Part shown: positions 51,084 to 60,342 of the stretch, piece by piece
How positions within the stretch are numbered: position 1 is the stretch's first letter
How the letters are laid out: each line of letters starts with the position of its first letter
Assembly: GCA_020638635.1 (NCBI GenBank)
Contig: JACKIE010000002.1
Location: 248,001-312,000, forward strand
Length of the DNA: 64,000 nt
Origin: Planctomycetota bacterium
GTDB lineage: Bacteria; Planctomycetota; UBA8742; UBA2392
Direction: 5' to 3'
Position numbers and translations under genes: made by a program
Notes under the pieces: generated by a model
What the model saw: only the letters and a program-made list of their open reading frames with translations
What the model was told of the DNA's origin: nothing
Database searches by the model: none

Positions 51084-51941
51084 TTGAGCGAAGGCCCCAC
51101 ACTCGACGCCCTGCTTCCCGCCGACATGGCCGTGAAAGCCGAGGCAATCGGCGTGAAGAAAGCGGGCCTCGACGCACCCGCCATGTTCATGCTGGCCGTT
51201 TTGGCAGGCGCGTTCATCGCCATGGGGGCCGTGTTTTCGACCACGGTTACCGCCGGCACCGGCATCCCGTTCGGCCTGTCGCGGTTGCTTGGCGGAGTGG
51301 TGTTCAGCCTTGGCCTGATCCTGGTAGTGGTGGGCGGGGCGGAGCTGTTCACAGGCAACAACCTGATCGTGATGGCTTGGGCCGGCAAAAAGGTCCGCAC
51401 CAGCCAGTTGCTACGCAACTGGCTGATCGTCTATTTGGGTAACTTCGCGGGCTCAATCGCCACGGCCGTGCTGGTGTTCCTGGCCGGGCACTACAACCTG
51501 GGCGGCGGCGCGGTGGGTGCCAAGGCGCTGGCGATCGCCGACGCCAAGTGCGGGCTGGACTTCGTGCCGGCGCTGTTTCTGGGCGTGCTCTGCAACGCGC
51601 TGGTGTGCCTGGCGGTGTGGCTGAGTTTCAGCGCCCGCAGCGCCGCCGACAAGGTGCTGGTGATCGTGCCGCCGATTGCGGCCTTCGTGGCCGCGGGCTT
51701 TGAGCACAGCATCGCGAACATGTACTTCATCCCGGCCGGGATGCTGATCAAGCAGTTCGCACCCCCCGAATTCTGGGCCTCCGTCGGCACCAGCGCTGAA
51801 GCATACAGCAACCTGAGCTGGGCCGGCTTCGGCGCCAACCTGCTGCCTGTAACCATCGGCAACATACTGGGCGGCGCGGTGCTGGTCGGTATCGTCTACT
51901 GGTTCATCTACCTGAGGCCGCGAAAGAAAGCCGAAGCATGA
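51084..51941 (+). CDS. Formate/nitrite transporter (FocA/FNT) family channel
   Basis: A 285-residue membrane protein with six hydrophobic helices. GGVVFSLGLILVVVGGAELFTGNNLIV is the FNT signature (abbreviated), and GFEHSIANMYFIPAGML carries the central His of the pore. Members pass formate, nitrite or hydrosulfide. The TTG at 51084 follows GGAGG by 5 bases. The stop overlaps the gamma carbonic anhydrase start (ATGA, 51938-51941). Confidence 0.93.
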   Translation: MSEGPTLDALLPADMAVKAEAIGVKKAGLDAPAMFMLAVLAGAFIAMGAVFSTTVTAGTGIPFGLSRLLGGVVFSLGLILVVVGGAELFTGNNLIVMAWAGKKVRTSQLLRNWLIVYLGNFAGSIATAVLVFLAGHYNLGGGAVGAKALAIADAKCGLDFVPALFLGVLCNALVCLAVWLSFSARSAADKVLVIVPPIAAFVAAGFEHSIANMYFIPAGMLIKQFAPPEFWASVGTSAEAYSNLSWAGFGANLLPVTIGNILGGAVLVGIVYWFIYLRPRKKAEA

Positions 51942-52504
51942 CCGACCCGCGCAAGCCATCCAACGCCGAGCCCCTGATGCACCTGATGCCGGGCGGCTGG
52001 TTCAAGGCCGCCAACGCCATTGTGGTGGACAACGTGACGGTGGGGGAGGGCAGCAGCATCTGGTTCGGCTGCGTGCTGCGCGGCGATATCGCGGGCATTG
52101 AAATCGGCAAGTACACCAACATACAGGACCTGGCTTGTGTGCACATTGATCCCGAAAGGCCGAATCGCATCGGCAACTACGTCAGTGTCGCGCACCACGC
52201 CCTGTGCCACGGCGACGAGGTCGGCGACAACTGTTTGATCGGCATGCATGCCGTGCTGATGGGCGGCAGCAAGATCGGCGAGGGCTGCATCATCGGCGCG
52301 GGCTCGATCGTGACCGAGGGCAAGGTGATCCCGCCACGCAGCCTGGTGATGGGCATTCCCGGCCGCGTGATACGGCCGGTCACTGACATCGAGGTGGAAA
52401 GCAACAAGTGGCGCGCCATGACCTACTACGACAACGCGCAACGCTGGTACAACCGCAACTCCGGCGTCCCCGACGAACCGTTGGGCATGGGCCCCGGCAA
52501 GTAG
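51938..52504 (+). CDS. Gamma-class carbonic anhydrase-like protein
   Basis: The 188-residue protein has left-handed hexapeptide repeats: VTVGEGSSIWFGCVLRGD, IGKYTNIQDLACVHID and VSVAHHALCHGDEVGDNCLIGMHAVLM. These give the zinc His residues of the gamma-CA/YrdA group. Many members are carbonic anhydrases or orphan acyltransferase-like proteins; activity is not assured. It overlaps the FocA-like stop, so bicarbonate/formate handling may be linked. The stop directly adjoins the stop of the convergent gene. Confidence 0.88.
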   Translation: MTDPRKPSNAEPLMHLMPGGWFKAANAIVVDNVTVGEGSSIWFGCVLRGDIAGIEIGKYTNIQDLACVHIDPERPNRIGNYVSVAHHALCHGDEVGDNCLIGMHAVLMGGSKIGEGCIIGAGSIVTEGKVIPPRSLVMGIPGRVIRPVTDIEVESNKWRAMTYYDNAQRWYNRNSGVPDEPLGMGPGK

Positions 52505-53731
52505 CTAAATCTCGTCCACGCTGGGGTGGCTGGCCTTGTTGCGGCCTAACAGGACTGTGAACACCATCAGCACGCACAGCACCAGTACCAGGCCGGCGAT
52601 GCCGCCGATCAACAGCGTCGTGCTGATGCCGGTGTTGGTCTCCGGCTCCGGCTTCCCGGGCGCGGGCACGCCTGGCTGTGTCGGGCTCCAGCCGGCCCAG
52701 AAGGCCGGCTCCGTGTCGGGGTGTTTGCCGGCCTGCAACTTCCGTTCCATGTATTTTAACCGGCCCTGGCGCCAGCCTTCGGCCTGGCTTCGCAGTTCGC
52801 TGTAGAGCTTCTCGGCCGCGTCGCGTTCGTAGATTGCGCCGAGGTGTACGCCCATCAGGCGCTTCAGGCCTCGGGCAGCCGGCGCGTCGGCCACGGCGCT
52901 GGCGGCGCCGTTGTCGATCATTTCGCACAGTTTCAGCCAGGCCAGCACGGCCTCTTCGTTACGGCCGCTGAGCGCCAGCGCCAGCGACAGCGCGTACATC
53001 AGGTCCGCGCTCTCGGCGCCCTCGTAGGCAATGCGCCGCGTCAGGTATGCGATGCAGCCGGAAACGTTGTTGCGTGCCAGCGCGGCCTCATTGCGTTCGC
53101 CCCGGAACGAGGCTTCGCTCAGTCCCAGCAGGTTGGGAAACAGCGGATCGATTCCCGCCACATAGGCGGGCCCGGACAACAGCCAATCCAGCTCAACCAG
53201 CGACCACTGGGCGTCGGAGTTGTAGGGGTCTTCTTTCACCACAGCCGCGAGAAGGTCGCGGGCGTCCCGCAGGTCAGGCGTCCCAGGTGTCAACCGCGCG
53301 CGTGCCGCAAGGCAAGCGGCCTTGTTGGCAGTGGCGCGATAACTCTGTTGCTTGGCCGTGGCGGTGCGGTCCGCGCGGATGGTCTCGGACAGGCGGTTCT
53401 TGCGGTCTAGCAGGATGATTGCGCGCGCAAACTCACCCTGCCGGAACAGCGCCACGGCCAGGTCGTCCATGACCGGCAGCGCTTCGGCGATCTGGCTGAC
53501 CTGTTCAGCAGTCAACTCCGCACCCGGGGCGGGGTCGGGCAGTTTGTCGAGCACGCCCGCAAGGCGCTGCCCGCGAGACTGATAGTAGCTCGCTGGGTAT
53601 TCGTCGTATCGGCCGGTGATCACGTCCAGCACGCTGGGAAGAGCGTCGTCCTTGGGCCGGTCGCGGTCCCACAAGCCGGCGTGAAGAGGCACAGCGGCCA
53701 ATGCGAGCAGCAGGGGCAGGGCGAACTTCAC
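52505..53731 (-). CDS. Signal-anchored repeat protein, paralogue 1 (408 aa)
   Basis: Signal peptide (MKFALPLLLALAAVPLHAGLW), a long helical region with TPR-like pairs (ADLMYALSLALALSGRNEEAVLAWLKL), FWAGWSPTQPG, a Pro-rich stalk, and one C-terminal transmembrane helix (LLIGGIAGLVLVLCVLMVFTVLL) with a short basic tail. So most of the protein is periplasmic. It starts in an ATGA overlap with the stop of paralogue 2, with which it shares layout and the VLD-I-GR and (F/Y)WAG motifs. Confidence 0.8.
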   Translation of the reverse strand: MKFALPLLLALAAVPLHAGLWDRDRPKDDALPSVLDVITGRYDEYPASYYQSRGQRLAGVLDKLPDPAPGAELTAEQVSQIAEALPVMDDLAVALFRQGEFARAIILLDRKNRLSETIRADRTATAKQQSYRATANKAACLAARARLTPGTPDLRDARDLLAAVVKEDPYNSDAQWSLVELDWLLSGPAYVAGIDPLFPNLLGLSEASFRGERNEAALARNNVSGCIAYLTRRIAYEGAESADLMYALSLALALSGRNEEAVLAWLKLCEMIDNGAASAVADAPAARGLKRLMGVHLGAIYERDAAEKLYSELRSQAEGWRQGRLKYMERKLQAGKHPDTEPAFWAGWSPTQPGVPAPGKPEPETNTGISTTLLIGGIAGLVLVLCVLMVFTVLLGRNKASHPSVDEI

Positions 53732-54843
53732 GCGGCCTCCGGAGGTGGGGGAGTTGGATTAGGCGGTGCAGGCTGCTGTGCCTTGCGGGCGATGCGCGCA
53801 CGGGCCAGGAAACCCAGGACCAGTACCACCAGCAGCAGGCCCATGGTGATCCAAGTCTGGTTGCGCGAACTGGGCGCGGGCTCCGCGGACTCGGGTTGGG
53901 GCGAGTTCCTTTTCACGGGCGTCGAACCATCGGGCGCGGGCTGGTCCGCCTTCGCGGCAGCCGCCCGCAACGGCGGAAACTTCGATTCGGGCGCGGTGAA
54001 GCCCGCCCAGTAGGAGGTGGTGTTCTGCGGGTGGGCTTTGACGTATTCCGCCCGCGCCTGCTGCCAGGCGAGGGCATAGGCGCGGCGCGCATGGTATTGT
54101 GCCTCAATCAACGTCTGGTTTTCATCGCTGACCAGCTTGACCGGAACGAGCACTTCAACACGCAACTGGCGAACGATGGTCAAGGGTTTGATGTCCCCGA
54201 TTTCGGCCGCGCCAGGTACCCGCGAGGGTTGCCCCTGCGCGTGCATTTCCCAAGCGCGCATGCGGGCGTAATGGGCCAGGTTCTGCCGGCCTTGAACCAC
54301 GTAGATCATGCTCAGCGCGTAGAGGGTATCGAAGTTCTCCCAGGCTTCATCAAGCTGGAGCAACTCCAGCAGGATGTGCTCCGCGTTGGCCAAGCCGCGA
54401 CGTTGCAGCTCGCCGGTGTCGGTATCGGCGGTCTTGTTGGGGGCGTAGCGTAACGACAAAAAGTCGGGCAGGAACGAGCCCTGGTCTGCGCGTTCCTTCA
54501 ATTGCGCCCAGGAAACCAGCGCCTTGTAAACGGCAGAGTCCGGCAGGTCCTGTGCGGCCTCGCCGGCGATTTCCAGGCAACGTTCCGGCGTGTACTCGCC
54601 GGCGCCGCCCAGCCACCACAGGGTGAGAGCCAGCCTGGAGCGCTGCTCCGCCCCCGTGGCCAGCGCGGCCTCGGGTTCCGCTTGCAGGCGGCTGCGCAGA
54701 TTGCTGAAGGGGTCGCGTTCGATGCGCCCGGCAACGATGTCCAGCAGGGACTCATCAGCCTCGTCGGCCAGGCTGTCCTTGTCCACGGGGCAACATGCGG
54801 CCAGGGGCGACGCAAGCAGCAAAAGCAGGATGACCATCCGCAT
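53728..54843 (-). CDS. Lipoprotein-type anchored repeat protein, paralogue 2 (371 aa)
   Basis: Signal peptide with lipobox PLAAC (Cys17). The middle is helical (LALTLWWLGGAGEYTPERCLEIAG and others), with YWAGFTAPES, then a Pro/Ser stalk, a transmembrane helix (WITMGLLLVVLVLGFLARARI) and a Pro-rich tail. A lipobox plus a C-terminal helix is unusual: both ends may be membrane-attached. ATG 54843 is preferred over the TTG at 54849. Stop and start overlap with paralogue 1. Confidence 0.8.
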   Translation of the reverse strand: MRMVILLLLLASPLAACCPVDKDSLADEADESLLDIVAGRIERDPFSNLRSRLQAEPEAALATGAEQRSRLALTLWWLGGAGEYTPERCLEIAGEAAQDLPDSAVYKALVSWAQLKERADQGSFLPDFLSLRYAPNKTADTDTGELQRRGLANAEHILLELLQLDEAWENFDTLYALSMIYVVQGRQNLAHYARMRAWEMHAQGQPSRVPGAAEIGDIKPLTIVRQLRVEVLVPVKLVSDENQTLIEAQYHARRAYALAWQQARAEYVKAHPQNTTSYWAGFTAPESKFPPLRAAAAKADQPAPDGSTPVKRNSPQPESAEPAPSSRNQTWITMGLLLVVLVLGFLARARIARKAQQPAPPNPTPPPPEAA

Positions 54844-54941
54844 CGGCAAACCTGTGCAAGTTCAGGTGGCATTATCCTAGCAGCGAAGGGCAGAAAGTGG
54901 GTAGCATCAGCCGACACGGGCCTGGAGTCACGGAGAAGAAG

Positions 54942-56789
54942 ATGCGAGCCATGCTGGGCGTGCTGGTTCTGGCGTTTGCGGCGCCGCTGTTCGCACTGGA
55001 CGCCACGAACGTGCTGATCGTCGCCAACGAGAAAGCGGAAGGCAGCGTCGAAATCGCGGAGTACTACCAGAAGCTGCGCGGCGTGCCGGAAGGGCAGTTG
55101 CTCAAGATCTCGGCCAGCGACAAGGAAGAGATCACACGCGACGAGTTCAACAAGGACGTGCTGCCGGCGATCAAGAAGTACGTGCTGGAACACGACAACA
55201 TTCTCGCCATAGTGCCCACGCGCGGCGTGCCGCTGAAGGTGAAGGAAACCGATACCACGAATGACGCCAACATCCAGGGCGGCTTCATTCCCGGGCGCGA
55301 CTTCGCCAGCGTGGACGGTGAGCTGGCGCTGATCCGCCAGGGCGACTACCAGATCGAGGGCGCCTTTGAAAACCCCTGGCTCAACAGTGAAGAGCGCCTG
55401 AGCTTCGACACGAAGATCCTGGTCGTCTGCCGCCTCGATGGCCCCACAGTGGAGATCGCCAAGGGGCTGGTCGAAAAGGCGCTGCTGGCGGAGGCACTCG
55501 GCTGCCACGGGGAAAGCTTCCTGGATACGCGCGGGCCGAACCTGGAGGGGGGTTACAAGCAGCGTGACGACCAGATGGTGAAGGTGGCGGACGCCTGGAA
55601 GGCCGGCGAAATCAAGTTCGTGCACGACGTGGAGCCGGCCGTCGTTGACCTGTCAACCCGGACCGACACCCTGCACTACTACGGCTGGTACGCCGGCACC
55701 CAGAAGCCCAAGGGCACGGTGAAGTTCCGCACGGGCGGCATCTGCATCCACTTGCACAGCTTCAGCGCCGGCACCATCCGCGCGAACGACAAGAACTGGG
55801 TCGGGCCGCTGCTCAGCTGGAACGCCACCTGCAGCTACGGCACGGTCTACGAGCCCCTAACCGTCGGTTTTCCCTACGAAAACATGTTCTGGGACCGCCT
55901 GGTGAAGGGCTGGAGCTTCGGCGAGGCCGGCCAGGTCTCCAACCACCTTCTTTCATGGCAGGCCGTGTTCTGCGGCGACCCGCTGTATACGCCCTACCCC
56001 GCCGGCCATGCCGAGCTGCACAAGCGCTATCGCGATGCCACGCTGGCCCGCCTGATACCGCAGCCGGACGGCGCGGTGCCGGTCAACGAGGATGGCCTGC
56101 CGCTGCTGGCCACGGTGCAGCAGCTGTTACAGGCGCGTGCCGAGGACATGAAGGCGCTGCTGCGCAAAGAGCCCAAGGCGGCCATGGACGCTTTCAACGA
56201 CCTGCGCTTCCTGGTTTCCGAAATGGAGTTGGACGGCTGGTTGAGCGAGCTGTCCAGCCCCTTCAACGCCGAGCTGGAGCGGCGCTTGGACGACATCAAG
56301 CACGAAATCAAGGAAGACCTCACCAACACCGCGGCCTTCGAGCAGGCACTCGAAGGCTGGAAAGGCCTGCCCATCCACGCCGAGCTAGAGAAGTACAAGC
56401 TTGAGCTGGCCGAAGAGCAGGAAAAGGCGGCTGCCAAGCTGTTGAAGAAGGCGGAGAACACCAACAAGCCGAAGAAACGGCTGAAGGCGTGGATGTTGGC
56501 GGCCGAGGCGGCGGCGCATCACTTCGCGGAGTCGGGCGCCGCGGCGCAGAAGCTGCTGGATGAAATCAAGACTGACGCCGATGCCGTTGCCGAAATGAAG
56601 GCCGACAGTGACAAGGAACTGGCGCCGCTGGTCGAGAAAGCGCAGAAGGAAATGGACAAGGGCAAGCCGGACCGTGCCGCCAAGGCTCTTGGCGTCGAGT
56701 GGCGTTGGCACTTCCCGGATGGCGACCAGCGCAAGGCGGCCGAGGTGCTGCACAACAAGATCACCGAGGCGCTGGCCAAGGGCGACTGA
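54942..56789 (+). CDS. TIGR03790 family secreted protein
   Basis: A 615-residue protein with a signal peptide (about 1-17). TNVLIVANEKAEGSVEIAEYYQKLRGVPEGQLLKI and the following AIVPTRGVPLKV are the opening of the TIGR03790 family (abbreviated). The TCSYGTVYEPLTVGFP and FCGDPLYTPY motifs close the conserved domain (about residue 360). The remaining 250 residues are a long charged helical region. The family occurs in planctomycetes, acidobacteria and relatives and has no known activity. ACGGAGAAGAAG precedes the ATG. Its stop overlaps the riboflavin synthase start by one base. Confidence 0.85.
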   Translation: MRAMLGVLVLAFAAPLFALDATNVLIVANEKAEGSVEIAEYYQKLRGVPEGQLLKISASDKEEITRDEFNKDVLPAIKKYVLEHDNILAIVPTRGVPLKVKETDTTNDANIQGGFIPGRDFASVDGELALIRQGDYQIEGAFENPWLNSEERLSFDTKILVVCRLDGPTVEIAKGLVEKALLAEALGCHGESFLDTRGPNLEGGYKQRDDQMVKVADAWKAGEIKFVHDVEPAVVDLSTRTDTLHYYGWYAGTQKPKGTVKFRTGGICIHLHSFSAGTIRANDKNWVGPLLSWNATCSYGTVYEPLTVGFPYENMFWDRLVKGWSFGEAGQVSNHLLSWQAVFCGDPLYTPYPAGHAELHKRYRDATLARLIPQPDGAVPVNEDGLPLLATVQQLLQARAEDMKALLRKEPKAAMDAFNDLRFLVSEMELDGWLSELSSPFNAELERRLDDIKHEIKEDLTNTAAFEQALEGWKGLPIHAELEKYKLELAEEQEKAAAKLLKKAENTNKPKKRLKAWMLAAEAAAHHFAESGAAAQKLLDEIKTDADAVAEMKADSDKELAPLVEKAQKEMDKGKPDRAAKALGVEWRWHFPDGDQRKAAEVLHNKITEALAKGD

Positions 56790-57436
56790 TGTTCACCGGC
56801 ATTATCGAAAGCGCCCTGCCCCTGCTGACTGCTCGCGACGAAGGCGGCGTGCGCAGCTTGAGCCTTGACCTGTCAAGCCTACAGGGGAACGAGAACGTCA
56901 AGCTCGGCGACAGCGTCGCCCTGAACGGCTGCTGCCTGACCGTGGCCGGGCTGAAGGGCGCCGTGGCGAACTTCCAGGCAATACCCGAAACCCTGCGCCT
57001 CACCAACCTCGGCGACCTGCAGCCGGGCGCGCTGGTCAACGTGGAACGCGCCATGCAGGCCGGCGCGCGCTTCGATGGCCACTTCGTGCAGGGGCACGTG
57101 GACGGCGTGGGTGATGTCGCGGCCATCGACGACCTCGGTGGCGAATGGCGCGTGCGCATCGCCTGCGGCCGCGAGTTCGCCGACCACTGCATTCCCAAGG
57201 GCAGCGTGTGCCTTGACGGCATCAGCCTGACCATCGCCGAGTTGCATGAGGACAGCATCGTGGTGGCGATTATCCCGCACACCCGGCAGGTCACCAACAT
57301 CCGCGCCTGGGCCCCCGGGACGCGCGTGAACCTGGAAGCCGACATGATCGGCAAGTACGTTCGCCGGCAGTTGCAGCAGCAGACGCAAAGCAACGTGGAT
57401 GAGAACCTGCTGCGCCGCGCGGGTTTCGTCTCCTGA
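56789..57436 (+). CDS. ribE: Riboflavin synthase alpha chain
   Basis: A 215-residue enzyme of two similar barrels. MFTGIIE at the start, GCCLTVAGL, GHFVQGHVDGVG, then in the second half KGSVCLDGISLTIAE and KYVRRQL. It makes riboflavin from two lumazine molecules. The ATG at 56789 shares one base with the preceding TGA. Other rib genes are not in the window. Confidence 0.96.
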   Translation: MFTGIIESALPLLTARDEGGVRSLSLDLSSLQGNENVKLGDSVALNGCCLTVAGLKGAVANFQAIPETLRLTNLGDLQPGALVNVERAMQAGARFDGHFVQGHVDGVGDVAAIDDLGGEWRVRIACGREFADHCIPKGSVCLDGISLTIAELHEDSIVVAIIPHTRQVTNIRAWAPGTRVNLEADMIGKYVRRQLQQQTQSNVDENLLRRAGFVS

Positions 57437-57444
57437 AGACACAC

Positions 57445-58356
57445 ATGGGCAACCTCGACCAGTACAGCCGCAGGCCAGGCAAGGAATCCGCCGGCGGTCG
57501 CAACGTGCCTCTTACCACCGCGTTGGCCGTGTTGTTCGGCGGTTTCTTCCTGCAGTTCGGCGCGGGCTTCTTCGCCTTCGGCATGATCTTCTGGTGGGTG
57601 TTCGGCGCGCAGTCCGACGTGACGTCCTGGTATCGTTTCTCGGGCAATCTTCAGCGCATCTGGGGCACAGCGCTGGCTTGCGAGCACACCGGTATCAGCG
57701 AGGGTGGCGGAGACAGCGACCCCGGCACGCCGATCTATCGAACGACGTATCACTTCGAGCTGCCGCAGGGGACCGCCTTTGAAGGAGTATGCTACGGCAC
57801 AGGCATGTACTTCCAACCCGGCGGGCCCGTGGAGGTCGAGTTCCTCGCCGAAAACCCCGAGGTCTCCCGCATCGTCGGCACACGCAAGGCGGCGATCGGG
57901 GCGTGGGGCATCTTCGTCGGTCTGTTTCCGGGCCTGGGCTTGCTGTTCATGGGCCTTGGTCTGCGCGGCAACCTGCGCGCGGTGCGCGTCCTGAAACGCG
58001 GCAAGCTGACACGCGGCAAGCTGGTGGACAAGCAGCCCACCAACACGCGCATTAACAACCGAATGGTTTATCGCTTCACGTTCGAGTTCCAGGACGAGCA
58101 CGGCCGCATCTACCGGGTTTCGGGCAAGACCCACCACACTGAACTGCTCGAAGACGAGGAGCAGGAACGCCTGCTCTACGACCCCGAGCATCCTGACGGC
58201 GGCGTGCTGGTGGATACCTTGCCCGGAAAACCGGAACTCTCGCCCGACGGCGATCTGCGCGGAGCCAACCCTGGTGCTGTCCTGCTGCGCATGCTGCTGC
58301 CGGTGGGTGGCCTGGCCGTCCATGCGGCTGTTGGGGTGGCTCTCTATCTGCTCTAG
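57445..58356 (+). CDS. DUF3592 domain membrane protein (303 aa)
   Basis: Two hydrophobic segments (about residues 25-50 and 145-170) bracket an extracytoplasmic domain with the DUF3592 pattern (YRTTYHFELPQGTAFEGVCYGTGMYFQPG, VEVEFLAENPEVSRI). A second soluble part (RMVYRFTFEFQDEHGRIYRVS, LLYDPEHPDGGVLVDTLPG) repeats the fold, and the last helix is at the end. The function is unknown. The stop and the convergent gene's stop share the bases CTAG (58353-58356). Confidence 0.8.
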   Translation: MGNLDQYSRRPGKESAGGRNVPLTTALAVLFGGFFLQFGAGFFAFGMIFWWVFGAQSDVTSWYRFSGNLQRIWGTALACEHTGISEGGGDSDPGTPIYRTTYHFELPQGTAFEGVCYGTGMYFQPGGPVEVEFLAENPEVSRIVGTRKAAIGAWGIFVGLFPGLGLLFMGLGLRGNLRAVRVLKRGKLTRGKLVDKQPTNTRINNRMVYRFTFEFQDEHGRIYRVSGKTHHTELLEDEEQERLLYDPEHPDGGVLVDTLPGKPELSPDGDLRGANPGAVLLRMLLPVGGLAVHAAVGVALYLL

Positions 58357-59126
58357 ATCACGCGCCAGGGCGCGCTATAGACGGTGATCTGGCTGCCGAT
58401 CGCCGTGCTGACGATGCATAAGTAGTAGTCGTTGGCGATCTGGATCGCCGCGTTAGAAGGCGGTGCGGCCGTGATCGCCATGCACACACCCGCCCGCGCC
58501 AGGCGCAGGGTCATCTGCTGCGTCAACCCGAAGTTGGCGAGCATGATGCGGTTCTGGGGCGCGACCCCCGCTATCACCAGTTCCCCCAGCGCGCGGTACA
58601 TGGCGTTGATGCGATGAAAACCTTCCCCGTAGCTGTGAATCTCACCGTTCTGGGCGAAAGCGGCGAGATAGCACATGCGGTCGCTGCTGCGCAGGCCCAG
58701 GAACAGCTTGCGGAAACGGCCGGAGAGCTCGGTCACATACTCGGGCGTAAGTTCCAGCTCCGTGGTCACGCGGCGTGGAAACTCGGGCTCGGAGAGCTTG
58801 CCGATCGGCGCCGTAATGGCGCGCGCGGCGAGCTTACTGCCCGCCTCTTCGGAAACCGTTACCCGGATGATCAGGCTGTCTAGATCGGTGTCAATGGCAA
58901 CGAAGTCGTCCTCGCGGTCAATCACCCCTTCGCCGATCAGCCAGCCAACCACCAGGCTTTTCACGCGGTGGGGGGCGCAATGCAGGCTGGTCTCCACGTC
59001 GTTGTTGACCAGGATGCGGAACTCGGCTTCGGCGGGCACGTACTCGACGGCCGCCTCGCCCACGCGGGCCTGGTCGATTTTTATGACTTCTACCTTCGAC
59101 AAGCCGGTTGTCGTTTCGCTGTTCAC
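58353..59126 (-). CDS. FdhD-like protein lacking the catalytic Cys-x-x-Cys
   Basis: A 257-residue protein that follows FdhD/NarQ: EFRILVNNDVETSLHCAPHRVKSLVVGWLIGEGVI near the start, the HSYGEGFHRINAMYRALGELVIAG block corresponding to the EDVGRHNA region, and ITAAPPSNAAIQIANDYYLCI at the end. FdhD passes sulfur to the formate dehydrogenase molybdenum cofactor through a CxxC loop. Here the equivalent region (between APIGKLSEPEF and YVTELSGRF) has no cysteine pair. It may bind a cofactor without transferring sulfur. GTG 59126 has GGAG 6 bases upstream; an open frame extends to 59192. Confidence 0.65.
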   Translation of the reverse strand: MNSETTTGLSKVEVIKIDQARVGEAAVEYVPAEAEFRILVNNDVETSLHCAPHRVKSLVVGWLIGEGVIDREDDFVAIDTDLDSLIIRVTVSEEAGSKLAARAITAPIGKLSEPEFPRRVTTELELTPEYVTELSGRFRKLFLGLRSSDRMCYLAAFAQNGEIHSYGEGFHRINAMYRALGELVIAGVAPQNRIMLANFGLTQQMTLRLARAGVCMAITAAPPSNAAIQIANDYYLCIVSTAIGSQITVYSAPWRVI

Positions 59127-59239
59127 GGCAATCTCCGAGGGGCGGTTTCCCCGTGGCTTTATCGGACTCAATCCACCCGCTCCTTCAGTCAATTCACGAA
59201 GCTTGCCTCACGGCCGCCTGGCCGTTAGAACGTTTGTAC

Positions 59240-60334
59240 ATGGACTTCGAACCGTTCCAGTACATGCGCTTTGCCAAGCGGCTCGAGTACGCCGACGGCA
59301 TCTTCATGGCCGGCAGCGGCATGTACCGGCCCAAGGCGGACCTGCTGAAGTTCAAGGAATCAGACTTCACCCTGGAAAGTCTGTGCAGCAACTACGGCGA
59401 CCCACGCAACGTAGCCTGGCTTGCTGAGCACTATGCAACCAGCGGTGAAAACGTTGCGCTGACCGCAGGCAGCAGCGAAGCGAACTTCCTGGTATTCGCG
59501 GCGCTGCTCCATGCCGGCGACAAGGTGATCGTGGAGTCTCCGGGCTACCCGCAGTTTTCCAGCCTTGCCAGTCTGGTCGGTGCAGAAGTGGTGAAGCTGC
59601 CACGCCGTTTTGAGGACGGCTTCCAGCCGGACCTGGACGAGTTCAAGAAACTGCTGGATGACAGTGTTCGACTGGTGGTGCTGACCAACCTTCACAATCC
59701 AAGCATGGCGCGAATGTCGCCCGAAGTCATGCGGGAGATTGCGGCCGCCGCAGCCGAGGTTGGCGCCAAGGTGCTGGTTGACGAGGTCTACCTGGATCAT
59801 CTGCGCCCGGGCGAAGGAGACGAAAGCGCCCTCAAGGCCGGTGAAAACGTGGTGGTCACCAGCAGTCTGACGAAGGTTTACGGTCTCTCGGGCTTGCGGT
59901 TCGGATGGGCCGTAGGGCCGAAGAAGCTGGTCTCCAAGATGCTGGACCTGGCAGACGTTGTAGACCCTGAACTTTCGACGGTGGCCCAGAACATGGCCCA
60001 CCGCGCGCTGGAGAATTTGTCCCGGTTGAGACCTGTAGCCCGCAGGCTGCACGAGCGCAACTGGCCGGTGGTCAAGGAATGGCTCGAGTCTCGCGAGGAT
60101 GTCGAGTACTACCACCCCCCGGGCGGCATCACCGTATGGATGAAGGTGAACGGCGTCGAGGAAACGGGCAATCTCGCGACGGTGGCGCGTCAGGATTACG
60201 GTGTGCTGGTAGTACCCGGAGAGTACTTTCAATCACCGGGCTGGCTGCGCGTCGGATACAAGATCGAACCGACATCGGTGCGCGAAGGCCTCAGCCGGCT
60301 GGGCAAAGCAATTGACGACTTCAAATCCCATTAG
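59240..60334 (+). CDS. PLP-dependent aminotransferase, class I/II
   Basis: The 364-residue fold-type I enzyme has TAGSSEANFLVFAALLHAGDKVIVESPGYPQ, VVLTNLHNPSMARMS, KVLVDEVYLD and the PLP lysine Lys212 in TSSLTKVYGLSGLRFGWA. It ends with GVLVVPGEYFQSPGWLRVGYKI. The substrate is unknown; an amino acid aminotransferase is most likely. ATG 59240 is chosen at the start of conserved sequence. A GTG at 59154 with a purine-rich stretch upstream is an alternative. Confidence 0.9.
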   Translation: MDFEPFQYMRFAKRLEYADGIFMAGSGMYRPKADLLKFKESDFTLESLCSNYGDPRNVAWLAEHYATSGENVALTAGSSEANFLVFAALLHAGDKVIVESPGYPQFSSLASLVGAEVVKLPRRFEDGFQPDLDEFKKLLDDSVRLVVLTNLHNPSMARMSPEVMREIAAAAAEVGAKVLVDEVYLDHLRPGEGDESALKAGENVVVTSSLTKVYGLSGLRFGWAVGPKKLVSKMLDLADVVDPELSTVAQNMAHRALENLSRLRPVARRLHERNWPVVKEWLESREDVEYYHPPGGITVWMKVNGVEETGNLATVARQDYGVLVVPGEYFQSPGWLRVGYKIEPTSVREGLSRLGKAIDDFKSH

Positions 60335-60342
60335 GGGGCGGC

